Source: Nostoc sp. 106C
GTDB lineage: Bacteria; Cyanobacteriota; Cyanobacteriia; Cyanobacteriales; Nostocaceae
Assembly: GCF_002154725.1 (NCBI RefSeq)
Contig: NZ_MTAW01000121.1
Coordinates: 54,165 to 118,164, forward strand
Length of the DNA: 64,000 nucleotides
Direction: 5' to 3'
The position numbers and the translations under genes are program-made. Shown one piece after another: positions 44,451 to 54,660 of the stretch (position 1 is its first letter; each line of letters starts with the position of its first letter). The notes under the pieces were generated by a model. The model saw only the letters and a program-made list of their open reading frames with translations, searched no databases and had not been told where the DNA came from.

Positions 44451-46541
44451 TTAGTGTTGTTTTTGTTCCTGAGAAACTGCGGTATATTTTAAAGGACGAA
44501 CTGTAGTAATAGTAATTTCTTCTGCATACCAATCGACATACTTTGCTGTAGTTTTCGCTTTGATATCACGATTTTGAGTGCGATTCATCAAACGCTCAAG
44601 ACTACTTAGATTTTGGAAATCAATATTTCTTGATGCAGGTGGACGAGGAGCGTCAAGTTTATCTTGAGTTAAGAATCTTGCATCAAATTCATCATTGCTT
44701 ACAATTAATTTAATAATGTCTTTGTACTCCGTAATGCCTTGTTTCCAGAACTCATCTGGAACTTCAAGTTCCAAATCTATTCCATCAAGGGCATAAGCCT
44801 CTTCGTCAGGTTGAAGTCTGACGCTACCTGCTTCAAAAAATGGAGCGCTAATAGCAAAGTTGTCTGAAAGGTTGACCAAAGCACAGTAAAGTGGCTGTTG
44901 ACTATTATTAGTGAGTTTCAGTTGAAATTCTGGTGGTTGCCACTGGCCATTTTCATATTTGTACTGCAATCGCATCTGCTTAGTTTGCGATGATTTGTGA
45001 TTATGAAAGATTAGTTCCATCTTGATATCACCAGATTTAATTACAGTTGCAGCAGTATTTGAGAGTCGAGCAATTGTTGTCCAACGAGCAATATGTTCTA
45101 GGCGTTGAATTACCTTTTGTGCGTTCTCTTTTGTGTAATTATTAATTTCTTTTACAAGCGGTCGAGAATCTTGAGATTTAGTAATCAAATATTGATGATT
45201 GCGACATGAGAGGCGAAACTCAGGGTTGGTAGATTCTTCACGGATATAAGCTGAGGATTTACCATTAAATCCAGCAGTTTTTATTGCTTCCCGTGCCAAA
45301 TTAACATCCACTTCGTCTCCCTCAAAGTGAACCCCCAAAGGCGGTAATGGTAGACCAATAACTACTGCTTTAAAAGTAAGCTCAGTAGTTAAATTCTGCA
45401 CACCTTCAATATCTATCTTGCTCTTGGTTGGCAATACCTGAGTGACTTTAGCTGTTCCCACGGACTTTGAGGGGTTGCGTATATCATCTGTATTGGCATC
45501 AAAAGGGAATAATGCCAATAGAGTAGTTTCGCCATTTTGGGATGGTTGAACTCCGTGAACAGCACCACCTTCAATTACCCAGCCAGAGGTTCTGTCATTT
45601 TTAACAATAAAGTAAGGTTGAAGTTGAGCGATCGCACCATCTAAGAAAAATTTGTTCTCATCGTTGGGATGATTCACTTCCAATTGTGGCGACTGATCCC
45701 CATTTACGCTGCGAACTAAGGCATTTGTGCGTCCAAACAAATCTCGATAAGTCAGCTTTCCGTTGGTTTTGGACAGTGTATCCATTAAAAAATAAGAAAA
45801 ACGTCCCCGATGTTGACCACCTGCGTTATATTCTTTTGCTGTTTCCCGATCTCGACAGGCTGCTAAAAGCACATGACGACCTTTAGGCAAATGCCAACCA
45901 GTAGGGTTAGCTTGCGGCTGTATTTCCCGAACACCTGAAAGTTGGTTTAATTCTTCTAGGGTAAAAATAAAACTATCTAGTGGACGTTTCCGTTTATCTG
46001 TTGGTAAACGCCTTTCTTTTACCTCTTGTAAAGGGTCTTTTGTGCCGGAACCAGAGTGGCAGCAATCAAGAATAATGGTCATATGCGGATTATTTTTTGC
46101 CACGTCTGCAATGAGTAGTGCCAATTCTTTATCTGCCAAATCCCAGCCGCCTTCAGTACGGCTGTCGTAACACACCAAAGTTTCATCAAGATGGTCTGGT
46201 TCTAAATGCCAAAATTCTTGCGGTGCTTGTTCTTGAGAACCATGACCACTATAGTAAAACAACACTACATCATCTTCCCCAGCCTGAATAAGATGTTCCC
46301 GGAAACCATTAATAACTGCCCTACGGGTGGCTTCTTCGTCTTTTAGAGTTTTTAAATGAAGTTGATATTCTGTTCTCTCAAACCTTTCGTGCAGATATTC
46401 TGCGATCGCTGTAATATCATTCACACAGCCTTGGAGGCAATGATTGGGGTTGGGATAATTATCGATACCTACAAGCAAAGCGTATAAATTGCGAATCCCG
46501 ATTTCCTGAGTAGGGCTGAAGACTTGAGAATTATTAACCAT
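44451..46541 (-). CDS. Caspase-fold peptidase, module copy 2, gene A
   Basis: The protein has 696 residues and is a clear paralog of the 671-residue caspase at 16436. IRNLYALLVGIDNYPNP, His100 in FYYSGHGSQ and Cys161 in LDCCHSGSGT give an intact dyad. The same beta-rich C-terminal half follows, with shared landmarks WVIEGGAVHGV, LTFKAVVIGLPLPPLGV, ARWTTIARLS and EFWKQGITEYKDIIKLIVS. The caspase-remnant STAND gene follows about 200 bp downstream. Orientation is opposite to copy 1. Since its partner has lost its own active site, this protease may be the only catalytic member of copy 2. Confidence 0.85.
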   Translation of the reverse strand: MVNNSQVFSPTQEIGIRNLYALLVGIDNYPNPNHCLQGCVNDITAIAEYLHERFERTEYQLHLKTLKDEEATRRAVINGFREHLIQAGEDDVVLFYYSGHGSQEQAPQEFWHLEPDHLDETLVCYDSRTEGGWDLADKELALLIADVAKNNPHMTIILDCCHSGSGTKDPLQEVKERRLPTDKRKRPLDSFIFTLEELNQLSGVREIQPQANPTGWHLPKGRHVLLAACRDRETAKEYNAGGQHRGRFSYFLMDTLSKTNGKLTYRDLFGRTNALVRSVNGDQSPQLEVNHPNDENKFFLDGAIAQLQPYFIVKNDRTSGWVIEGGAVHGVQPSQNGETTLLALFPFDANTDDIRNPSKSVGTAKVTQVLPTKSKIDIEGVQNLTTELTFKAVVIGLPLPPLGVHFEGDEVDVNLAREAIKTAGFNGKSSAYIREESTNPEFRLSCRNHQYLITKSQDSRPLVKEINNYTKENAQKVIQRLEHIARWTTIARLSNTAATVIKSGDIKMELIFHNHKSSQTKQMRLQYKYENGQWQPPEFQLKLTNNSQQPLYCALVNLSDNFAISAPFFEAGSVRLQPDEEAYALDGIDLELEVPDEFWKQGITEYKDIIKLIVSNDEFDARFLTQDKLDAPRPPASRNIDFQNLSSLERLMNRTQNRDIKAKTTAKYVDWYAEEITITTVRPLKYTAVSQEQKQH

Positions 46542-46958
46542 GATGCAAATCCTGATAATAAAAATTTATTTATGATTCGAGACAGTTATTAAAAATAAAT
46601 GAGTCAATAAAATATTGAAACATTTGCGGTTTATCTTCCTTATAGCTAAATCGAAAATTAGCTCATCAGTCTAATGTAATGAAAACTATTATTAATACTT
46701 CGCTTGATTTTTTTACTCACTCAATAGGATTTTAATTACTTACTCACAAGCAATTTAAATCAACTAACTTTGATAGTCAATACAGTAAAGTTACGGTAAA
46801 GTTCCCTATATGAGTGTCTGGCGAAAGTTAGAGTCGAGGGGAAGCGTTACCAGTCACCGCGAGTAGTCTTAGGGCGTGTTTTAAAACTATAGCCAAAGAT
46901 TGATCTTTGGTAGCCTCCATTGATTGCAAAGCAATACAGTGGTGGGAAGATGTCAAAC
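46542..46958. other. Intergenic region with a palindrome
   Basis: No gene is seen in 417 bp. The perfect palindrome CCAAAGAT-TG-ATCTTTGG (46893-46910) followed on the - strand by CTATAGTTTT could end transcription of the KAS III operon. The upstream half is AT-rich and should hold the promoter of the caspase gene at 46541. Confidence 0.45.
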
Positions 46959-48065
46959 TCACTCAATGCTAGATTCCTTAAAGAAATGAGCAGGGCCTAA
47001 AGCTACATCACCCCAGCGCATGACGATCGCAGTAGCATTTGCTGATGCCCCAAACGAATAGACGAGAACCAAATCATTTTCATGAATCTTACCTAATAGC
47101 GCCGCATGATACAGATTCGCCAGGGGAAGTACAGGCCCAATGTTTCCATACTGAGGGTAGAGATTAATTGTACGTTCTGGGTTAATGCCTAGTATCCGAG
47201 CGCCAAATTTAGTAAACCAGGCAGTTGGTGTATTGAAAATAAAGAAGTCGATTTGGTCAATTGTCACGTTAGCAGTAGCAGCAGCACCTTCACAGCATCT
47301 CAGGACGAAATCAGCAGCAGTGTTACTAATTACTCGATTTGCTCCCTTGCCAGTCTTCATAAATAATCGCAGCTTGCCCTGAGAATCTTCTGCAATTTCA
47401 GTGTGAAATGTGCCACAAGTCTCTGCTGAATGAACGATTTTACTGCCGAGAATTCCTTGGTTAGCTTTAACTTCACTAACTACAAAAGCGCCAGCACCAT
47501 CACCAGTTATCCACGAGAGAGTATCTCTTTCATCCAGAAGACGAGAATATGCACAGGAAGTAACTACTAGAATATTGCGGTACTCTTTGGCTCGCACTAA
47601 TGTACTAGCAGTTTGCAGTGCAACTATACCACTGGAACACATAGAATTAAGATTCCAAGCCGGACAATGTAAGCCCAGTTGATTGACCAGGAAAGCAGCA
47701 TTACCAGCTACAACTTCTTCAGTACCGAAAGAGGTAACGATCGCCAAATCAATCTCTTCTCTAGAGAATTTTCCAGCCTCCAAAGCATCTCGTGCTGCAC
47801 GATACTCTAAGGTTAGCGATGACTCACCACGGGCAAGTATCCGTCGCTCAACAGCACCGCGAAAGGGGTCTTGCAGATAAGGCAGCATTTCTTGGTCAAA
47901 TTCGTTGCTGGGAGTAGAATCAGCCAGTGAAAACAGCCTTGCCAAACTTTTTTGTTCCGACTGAGAAACTATCTGTGGGTATTTCTGGCGGTAATAATCA
48001 TTCGTACATATGGTGCTGGGAAAGCTCAATGCTAGAGAGCGAATGCCCACTGAATAATTTTGCAT
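46959..48065 (-). CDS. Beta-ketoacyl-ACP synthase III-like enzyme with altered active site
   Basis: This is a thiolase-fold condensing enzyme of 368 residues. The nucleophile is Cys143 in NSMCSSGIVALQTA. DTLSWITGDGAGAFVVS and the C-terminal YPQYGNIGPVLPLANLYHA (with the conserved Asn) are typical. The third residue differs: where FabH has a His in an HQAN motif, this protein reads IFNTPTAW. Loss of that His is known in relatives that transfer acyl groups without decarboxylative condensation, so it may form esters, amides or other products instead of extending fatty acids. It starts 14 bp after the ThDP enzyme gene and is surely co-transcribed with it. Confidence 0.85.
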   Translation of the reverse strand: MQNYSVGIRSLALSFPSTICTNDYYRQKYPQIVSQSEQKSLARLFSLADSTPSNEFDQEMLPYLQDPFRGAVERRILARGESSLTLEYRAARDALEAGKFSREEIDLAIVTSFGTEEVVAGNAAFLVNQLGLHCPAWNLNSMCSSGIVALQTASTLVRAKEYRNILVVTSCAYSRLLDERDTLSWITGDGAGAFVVSEVKANQGILGSKIVHSAETCGTFHTEIAEDSQGKLRLFMKTGKGANRVISNTAADFVLRCCEGAAATANVTIDQIDFFIFNTPTAWFTKFGARILGINPERTINLYPQYGNIGPVLPLANLYHAALLGKIHENDLVLVYSFGASANATAIVMRWGDVALGPAHFFKESSIE

Positions 48066-48079
48066 AAAACAAATACTTC

Positions 48080-49906
48080 CTATGAATTGGTAATGCCTTG
48101 GGAAATCAAACTGTTAATCCGACCATCTAGGGGAGCAGGTTCGGTGGGATCGATAATCACATCAACTATGAAGGGAACAGGAGAAGCGATCGCTTTTTCT
48201 AAAGCAATGCAAATATCAGATTCTTTCTCCACACGAATACCGTCAGCTCCCATACCGCAGGCAATCTTCACGAAATCTACTTGCGGTATCTCTACATCCA
48301 TACCATCAAACCCTTGTAACGCCGATCCCTGACCGCACATGTTGTAACATCCATCGTTGAGGATAATCCAGACAGCAGGAATCTGGTATCTCACGGCAGT
48401 GCTGACCTCGCTGTTCATCAGCATGGCACCATCCCCAACAATAGCAACTGCCTTACCATTGCGTGCTAAGGTTGCACCGACAACCCCCGTCACAAAATGT
48501 CCCACAGAAGCAAAGCCAGTGCTGGTGCGGTAACGACTTGGCTGAGTAAATTGCAACAACTGATTTCCCCATGCCATTGAGTTACCTGCTTCGGTCATCA
48601 CTATGGCATCACTGCGATCGACAATTACTTGTTGAATTGCATCCATGAGTACCTGGGGTCGCACCAAGCCTTGCATCCGGGGATTGATTTTTTGCCGCTC
48701 TGGTCGAGGCAATACCATGATGTCTGGTTGACTTTTTGGTAAATGCTTCAATAGCGCCTGCACCAAGGCTTTTACATCAGACTGAATAGCTAATGTCTTG
48801 ACGCCTGGATAGGCAGTTCCCAGCACTTCTGGGTCGATATCGACATGCAAAAAACCCTCCAAAGGAATCATCGCCGGATTCCAGAAAGAGGTGAATTCAC
48901 CAAGGCGAGTTCCTAGTACCAGCACTCTTAAAGGACGATGCTTTTGCATGTAAGTTAAAACTGATTCATGTCCAGCAAGACCTGTAACCCCCACAAACTG
49001 AGGATGGTTTTCTGGAAAAATGCCTTTACCACGTGGCGAACACATGACCGCCGCCCCAGTCTTCTCAGCAAACTGACGAATTTCTGCTGCTGCATCTGTT
49101 GCACCAAAGCCAACCCAGATAGCAAACGATCCTAAAGACAATAACCGCACGCATTTGGAAATCGTTTCTTCACTGGCGGTGGCTGGAGCAAAAGACAGAT
49201 CCGCTTTTGACAATGATGTTTTGATGGAACTTGCTTGGATGTTGGTAGGGATACTGATATGCGCGATAAAGCCCCCTGGTTGAGCTAAACCTTTCGCTAA
49301 TCTGCGATAGACCTCTGGCAGTTCATCATCAGATTCGAGGGTAGTTGCATAGTGGAACAGAGATTTTAAAGTGAAAGTCTCAGCCATTGTGTAACTACTG
49401 GTTTCTTGGCAAGCCCACCGTCCCCTTTGGGATGCTGAGGTGGAAGCTGACAAAAAGATTACCTTTGCACCCTCCCAACGGGCAGCTAATAAACCTGTCA
49501 AACTATTCGTGATTCCTGGCCCTGTTGTCGAAAATACTACGACAGGGCGATCGCTAGCAAAGTAGGCTTCAGTGGCTGCAAAAGCCGCTCCCGCTTCATG
49601 ACGAAAGTGCAGCACTTTAATAGAACTATGTTGCAGAGCGTGCCACACAGGAACAATTGCTCCCCCTGAAACACCAAATGCATACTGTACTCCCATCTCT
49701 TCTAGTCTCTTGACTATTGCAGAAGCTACTGAGCTAGGAACAAGACTCAACGGCGAGACAGTCAAGGATGACTTACTTGCATCAAAAATGCCAAAGCCGG
49801 ATTCATCATTTATGGTAGTATGCTGACCTGACGTAAATTTTATTGGGCTACCATCTTTTAAGTTTTCGGCTTGAGTTGTATTGTCAGGAAAAGATTCAAT
49901 GTTCAT
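48080..49906 (-). CDS. Thiamine diphosphate-dependent enzyme (acetolactate synthase/decarboxylase type)
   Basis: The protein has 608 residues with three ThDP-enzyme domains. The Pyr domain includes ALQHSSIKVLHFRHEAGAAF with the activating Glu, and TGPGITNSLTGL. The central domain is at about 250-370. The PP domain has GDGAMLMNSEVSTA and ILNDGCYN, the Mg-ThDP motif. The first 55 residues are a non-conserved extension. It resembles acetolactate synthase and its specialised relatives (for example ScyA of scytonemin synthesis), but no regulatory subunit is near. Coupled with the KAS III-like gene it suggests a two-step route: decarboxylation or acyloin formation from a 2-oxo acid and acyl transfer. 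The substrate is unknown. Confidence 0.85.
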   Translation of the reverse strand: MNIESFPDNTTQAENLKDGSPIKFTSGQHTTINDESGFGIFDASKSSLTVSPLSLVPSSVASAIVKRLEEMGVQYAFGVSGGAIVPVWHALQHSSIKVLHFRHEAGAAFAATEAYFASDRPVVVFSTTGPGITNSLTGLLAARWEGAKVIFLSASTSASQRGRWACQETSSYTMAETFTLKSLFHYATTLESDDELPEVYRRLAKGLAQPGGFIAHISIPTNIQASSIKTSLSKADLSFAPATASEETISKCVRLLSLGSFAIWVGFGATDAAAEIRQFAEKTGAAVMCSPRGKGIFPENHPQFVGVTGLAGHESVLTYMQKHRPLRVLVLGTRLGEFTSFWNPAMIPLEGFLHVDIDPEVLGTAYPGVKTLAIQSDVKALVQALLKHLPKSQPDIMVLPRPERQKINPRMQGLVRPQVLMDAIQQVIVDRSDAIVMTEAGNSMAWGNQLLQFTQPSRYRTSTGFASVGHFVTGVVGATLARNGKAVAIVGDGAMLMNSEVSTAVRYQIPAVWIILNDGCYNMCGQGSALQGFDGMDVEIPQVDFVKIACGMGADGIRVEKESDICIALEKAIASPVPFIVDVIIDPTEPAPLDGRINSLISQGITNS

Positions 49907-50195
49907 AGACTAGACATAAAGTTTGTAATTTCTCTGTTCACCAACTTCTGTGCGCTTAACTTTAATTACAGACATTAAGTGCTGGGCAAACTATTGAAAA
50001 TGAAGATTACACAATAAACGCAAGCACAATTGCCCCAACTTTGGGTCTTTAACTTCTATAACTGGTCGTGTCCACCATGTTGACAAGTCGTTAAGCTTAA
50101 ACTTGCAGTACTACCCTAGCGACACACTCTTGGCTCACAAATCAGGAAAGCAACTGTGAATTTTGCATTTTGGATTTTGGTATCGTTGACCAACT

Positions 50196-50634
50196 TTAAT
50201 TAGGCAATAGGCTATAGCCTTTGCTTTGTAGCCATATTTGAAATTTTGAGGCATCAATAACTACAGTATCAAATTTCTTTTGTCCACTTTTCTGACACGC
50301 AGGCATAAAAAGGTTGTAATGAGTAGATGGATGTTTGCCAACTAAACAACCATAACTCCACCCACCGACTTTTTCAGGAGCAGGTGAGCCAGTATCATTG
50401 CCAGTAGTATGTTGATTAATGCCAAAATTACTACCTATATAAGTCTTATCTCTTGCCTTCCTTGGGTCGCCAAAGAATTCTCACATCGTTCCACGCATCT
50501 GGTTGGTTAGGTTGAGGCTTCCATGTATCTGGATTTGCATCTTCTAAATAGGTAATTGTGAAAGGCTGCGTTCTCCAGCCATTCTCTGCATAATACTCTG
50601 CCAATGCTTCGGCTTTTGATTTATTAGTTACCAT
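50196..50634 (-). pseudogene. Frameshifted gene: small protein with a WSYGC motif (possible cell-wall-hydrolase-type domain)
   Basis: A first frame (50634-50446) encodes MVTNKSKAEALAEYYAENGW up to DVRILWRPKEGK. Coding-like sequence then continues in another frame as RDKTYIGSNFGINQHTTGND, GGWSYGCLVGKHPSTHYNLF and on to FDTVVIDASKF, ending at 50196. The join lies near 50455. GWSYGCLV with a following FM-AC resembles the SAGCQV segment of some peptidoglycan-related enzymes; this is a weak resemblance. No slippery sequence for programmed frameshifting is evident, so I call it broken. The 290 bp on its left (49907-50195) contain no gene. Confidence 0.55.
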
Positions 50635-50780
50635 TGTTTGCTAACCCTTTTACTTTCGGTTTGAAGCTGATAAATTTATCAAACCCTACCGCATACTGGC
50701 TTATCGTCTGAAGATTACTGGCTTATTTCTGACTTGTGACTGACTTTTAGTGTATTACTGGTAAAATTCATACAGTTGTA

Positions 50781-53700
50781 ATGAAACGAGCCATGCCCAG
50801 GTCGCTCAGGGTTCGCCAAGAGTTCATTCAGAAAGTAAAGCTAGCAGTCAAGCGCAACGGTTTCCCTAGCCAAAAAGCTTTGGCTGAGGATGTAGGGTTA
50901 GCTTTAGCCACAGTCAGCAACTTCCTCACAGGTAAACCAGTTGACCATGCAACATTTGAAGAACTTTGTCAGAAGTTAGCACTCTCGTGGAAAGAAATCG
51001 CTGATTTAGATTTTGATCTGCCATCCCAGACTTTAGAGCGAGATAAAAATACTGAAGGAGTAACCATTAATAATCATCAAGACTGGGGAGAAGCGATTGA
51101 TGTCTCAGTTTTCTATGGGCGCACCGAAGAATTAGCTACACTCAAACAATGGATTATTAATGACCATTGCCGACTAATTACTTTAATTGGTCTGGGTGGC
51201 ATTGGTAAAACAGCTTTGTCTGTAAAATTAGCACAGCTTTTGCAAACAGAATTTAACTACCTGATTTGGCGAAGTTTGCGTAATGCGCCACCAATTCATG
51301 AGCTTTTGAACGACTTAATTAAGTTTTTATCCAATCAAGAAACAAATTTACCAGAGAACTTAGACAGTAAAATTTCTTGTTTAATACAATATCTGCGTGC
51401 AGAACGTTGTTTGTTAGTCTTAGATAATGTAGAGTCAATTTTATCTAGTGATAAACGCGCAGGAGGATATCGACAAGGATACGAAGGATATGGACATTTA
51501 ATAAGATGCTTGGGAGAGACTAACCATCAGAGTTGTTTACTTTTGACGAGTCGAGAAAAACCTAGAGGAATTAGGATTAAAGAAGGTATCAAATCTCCGA
51601 TTCGTTCACTGAGATTATCCGGCTTAACAGGGAGAGAAGCCGAGAAAGTTCTTGCAGAAAAAGGCTTTAATATCTCAGAAAAGCAATGTCAATCATTGGT
51701 AGATTTATATGCAGGCAATCCCTTGGCATTGAAGATTGTCGGAACTACTATTCATGAGCTATTTGACGGGAATATTACTCAGTTTTTAGAACAAGGAACC
51801 ATTGTTTTTGGTGATATTTCGGATTTACTTGACCAGCAGTTTCATCGATTGTCAACTTTAGAACAACAGGTAATGTATTGGCTGGCAATTAATCGAGAAT
51901 GGGTATCATTTAGGGAATTACAAGCAGATATTATTCCGGCTGTTTCACTCAAAGATTTGTTAGAAACTTTAGAATCTCTACAATTGCGCTCATTAATTGA
52001 AAAAAATTCTGGGGATTTTACTCAACAACCAGTAGTGATGGAGTATGTTATCGACTACTTCATGGAACAGATTTGTCAAGAAATTCAAATTGAAGAAATA
52101 GAATTATTTGATAAATGTGCATTAATTAAAGCTACTGCCAAAGATTATGTCAGAAATGCACAAGTTCGGCTCATACTCAAGCCAATTGCCGAGCAATTAC
52201 TAAACCTGTTTGGTACTCCAGAAAATGTGGCAAATTCTTTGAATCAAATTTTATCAAAGCTGAAATCTGGTACCCCTCGAAAACCAGGATATGCAGCAGG
52301 CAATATTCTTAATTTACTTTGGCAGCTTCAGATTAACCTGAGTGGTTATGATTTTTCTAACTTAACAGTTTGGCAAGCTTACTTACAGGATATGAATTTG
52401 CATCGAGTTAACTTTACCAATGCGAATCTGAGTAAGTCTGCTTTAACTCGAACTTTAGGAGGTGTATTATCAGCAACTTTTAGCCCAGACGGAAAATTAC
52501 TGGCAACAAGCATCGATCGTGAAATTTGCTTGTGGTCTGTTGCAAATATCCAACAAATTATTACTTACATTAGTCATACCAATTGGGTGCAATCGCTGGC
52601 TTTTAGTCCCGATGGCCAAATTTTAGCTAGTGGTAGCAATGATCAAACCGTGAGGTTGTGGAATGTCCACACTGGGCAATGTTTGAAAACTCTGCGAGGT
52701 CATAAAAGTTGGGTGCAATCGCTGGCTTTTAGTCCCGATGGCCAAATTTTAGCCAGTGGTAGCAATGACCAAACCGTGAGGTTGTGGTGTGTCGATACTG
52801 GAGAATGTCTGCGAAGTTTATCAGGGCATCGCAATCGGGTTATTTTTACCACTTTCACCCCAAATGGACAAACTTTAATCACTGGAAGCGAAGACCAAAC
52901 TGTAAGATTGTGGGATGTTAACACAGGTGCTTGCCTGCGAGTTTTAGAAATCCCTATTAATTGGGTGTTATCTATTGCTCTTAGCCCAGACGGACAAACA
53001 TTGGCAACAGGAAGCGATCGCACAACGGTAAAATTTTGGGATATAGCCACTGGTGAGTGCATCAGCACGTTACCAGATTATGACAGTTATGTGTGGACAG
53101 TTACTTTCAGCCCAGATGGTAAAACACTGGTGACGGGGAGCGAAGATAAAACTGTGAAAATATGGGATGTTTTTACAGGAAAGTGCCTGCAAACTTTGTA
53201 TGAGGATAGTGATTTATCTACAGGCAGCTACGCTTCACGCATTTGGTTAGTTACTATTAATCCAGATGGTCATAGCTTGTTGAGTGTTAATGAAAACCAA
53301 ACGATGAAGTTATGGGATATCCGCACAGGACAATGTTTGAGAACAGTGAGTGGGTATATTAATTGGATATTATCTGTTGCCTTTAGTCCAGATGGTCAAA
53401 TTTTGGCGAGTAGCAGCCAAGACCAACGGGTGAGATTGTGGGATGTAAAGACAGGACAATGCCTGCGAATATTACAAGGGCATACTAATTTGGTTTCATC
53501 AGTCACCTTTGCTTCCCAAAATATAAATGGTTACACATACGGCAGAAGTATAACGTCATCTGAAGAGATTGGGAAGCAGCAAAAAAGCACGATTCTGGCA
53601 ACTAGCAGCGATGACACAACTATCAAACTTTGGGATGTAACTACAGGAGAGTGTTTGCAAACTCTTTGGGGACACAATAGTTGGGTACATTGTATTAGCT

Positions 53701-54416
53701 TCAGTCCCAATGGTCAAATTTTAGCAAGTGGTAGTCGTGACCAAACGGTAAAGCTTTGGGATTGGCATACGGGAGAGTGTCTGCATACATTGGCAGGACA
53801 TATTGGTGAAGTCAAAACAATTGCTTTTAGTTCTTGTGGTAGATTTTTAGCAAGTGGTAGCTATGACAACACTATTAAACTTTGGAATCTAAGTACAGGA
53901 ATTTGTTTACAAACATTGTCAGGACATAGTGATTGGGTTTTATCTGTTATGTTCACTCACAGTGCAGATATCCTTGCTAGTGCCAGTGGAGACCAAACTA
54001 TTAAAATGTGGGATGTTAATACAGGGCAATGTCTACAAACATTAAAAGCTCATACATATCGAGTTAGAACAATTGCTTTTAGTCCAGATGGCAAAATCTT
54101 AGCTAGTGGCAGTGACGACCAGACTGTAAAACTGTGGGAGATCAGTAGAAGTGTTGTTCTCAAAACATTTCAGGGACACCACAAAGCAGTACGGTCAATT
54201 GCCTTTAGTGCTAATAGTCTTGTGTTGGTTAGTAGCAGCGAAGACGAAACCATGAAGCTTTGGGATGTTGAAACGGGTGAATGTCTAAAAACGATCAGAA
54301 TTGATAGACCTTATGAAGGTATGAATATTAAAAATGCAATTGGTTTAACAACACCTCAGAAGAACACACTCAAAGCTCTTGGGGCAGTAGAGAGTGAAGA
54401 TGGTATCATCACATAA
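50781..54416 (+). CDS. HTH - NB-ARC-like STAND NTPase - 14 WD40 repeats
   Basis: The protein has 1211 residues. The N-terminal helix-turn-helix ([26 protein letters not shown] is characteristic) covers about 5-75; the family usually begins MPRSLRVR, so ATG 50793 may be the true start. The NTPase follows: [18 protein letters not shown]-loop GLGGIGKT at about 137-144, [22 protein letters not shown] linker with [19 protein letters not shown] leads to 14 WD40 repeats and the tail [16 protein letters not shown]. Repeat 9 has a polar insert (about 20 residues). Repeats 2 and 3 are almost identical at the DNA level. No catalytic effector is visible. Paralog of the 36738 gene, with an HTH instead of the vMAP-like head; DNA binding through the HTH is possible. 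Confidence 0.87.
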   Translation: MKRAMPRSLRVRQEFIQKVKLAVKRNGFPSQKALAEDVGLALATVSNFLTGKPVDHATFEELCQKLALSWKEIADLDFDLPSQTLERDKNTEGVTINNHQDWGEAIDVSVFYGRTEELATLKQWIINDHCRLITLIGLGGIGKTALSVKLAQLLQTEFNYLIWRSLRNAPPIHELLNDLIKFLSNQETNLPENLDSKISCLIQYLRAERCLLVLDNVESILSSDKRAGGYRQGYEGYGHLIRCLGETNHQSCLLLTSREKPRGIRIKEGIKSPIRSLRLSGLTGREAEKVLAEKGFNISEKQCQSLVDLYAGNPLALKIVGTTIHELFDGNITQFLEQGTIVFGDISDLLDQQFHRLSTLEQQVMYWLAINREWVSFRELQADIIPAVSLKDLLETLESLQLRSLIEKNSGDFTQQPVVMEYVIDYFMEQICQEIQIEEIELFDKCALIKATAKDYVRNAQVRLILKPIAEQLLNLFGTPENVANSLNQILSKLKSGTPRKPGYAAGNILNLLWQLQINLSGYDFSNLTVWQAYLQDMNLHRVNFTNANLSKSALTRTLGGVLSATFSPDGKLLATSIDREICLWSVANIQQIITYISHTNWVQSLAFSPDGQILASGSNDQTVRLWNVHTGQCLKTLRGHKSWVQSLAFSPDGQILASGSNDQTVRLWCVDTGECLRSLSGHRNRVIFTTFTPNGQTLITGSEDQTVRLWDVNTGACLRVLEIPINWVLSIALSPDGQTLATGSDRTTVKFWDIATGECISTLPDYDSYVWTVTFSPDGKTLVTGSEDKTVKIWDVFTGKCLQTLYEDSDLSTGSYASRIWLVTINPDGHSLLSVNENQTMKLWDIRTGQCLRTVSGYINWILSVAFSPDGQILASSSQDQRVRLWDVKTGQCLRILQGHTNLVSSVTFASQNINGYTYGRSITSSEEIGKQQKSTILATSSDDTTIKLWDVTTGECLQTLWGHNSWVHCISFSPNGQILASGSRDQTVKLWDWHTGECLHTLAGHIGEVKTIAFSSCGRFLASGSYDNTIKLWNLSTGICLQTLSGHSDWVLSVMFTHSADILASASGDQTIKMWDVNTGQCLQTLKAHTYRVRTIAFSPDGKILASGSDDQTVKLWEISRSVVLKTFQGHHKAVRSIAFSANSLVLVSSSEDETMKLWDVETGECLKTIRIDRPYEGMNIKNAIGLTTPQKNTLKALGAVESEDGIIT

Positions 54417-54453
54417 TACTTAATTAGTATAAAATTTGGGTGCAAAAAAACGT

Positions 54454-54660
54454 ATGGAAAATCAAGAATCTAAAAAAGCTCTTGAAACAACAGTAGAATT
54501 GGATCGCTCTTCAGCAACAGATAGAGGCGCTGAAATCGAATCTGATACATCAAGCGTTCAAAATGTTGAAAATGTTGAAGTAGAAAAACAAGAACCTAAA
54601 AAAGTTACTGAAATCATAGTAGAATCCGATCGCTCTCCAGGAACAGATAGGGGTTTATAA
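54454..54660 (+). CDS. Short acidic repeat protein truncated by an IS end
   Basis: ATG 54454 opens about 68 residues made of two similar halves (ENQESKKALETTVELDRSS and VEKQEPKKVTEIIVESDRS, each followed by a TDRG). The TAA stop at 54658-54660 is the first three bases of the IS terminal repeat, so the original gene was probably longer. It lies 37 bp after the STAND gene and may have been its partner. Function unknown. Confidence 0.45.
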   Translation: MENQESKKALETTVELDRSSATDRGAEIESDTSSVQNVENVEVEKQEPKKVTEIIVESDRSPGTDRGL

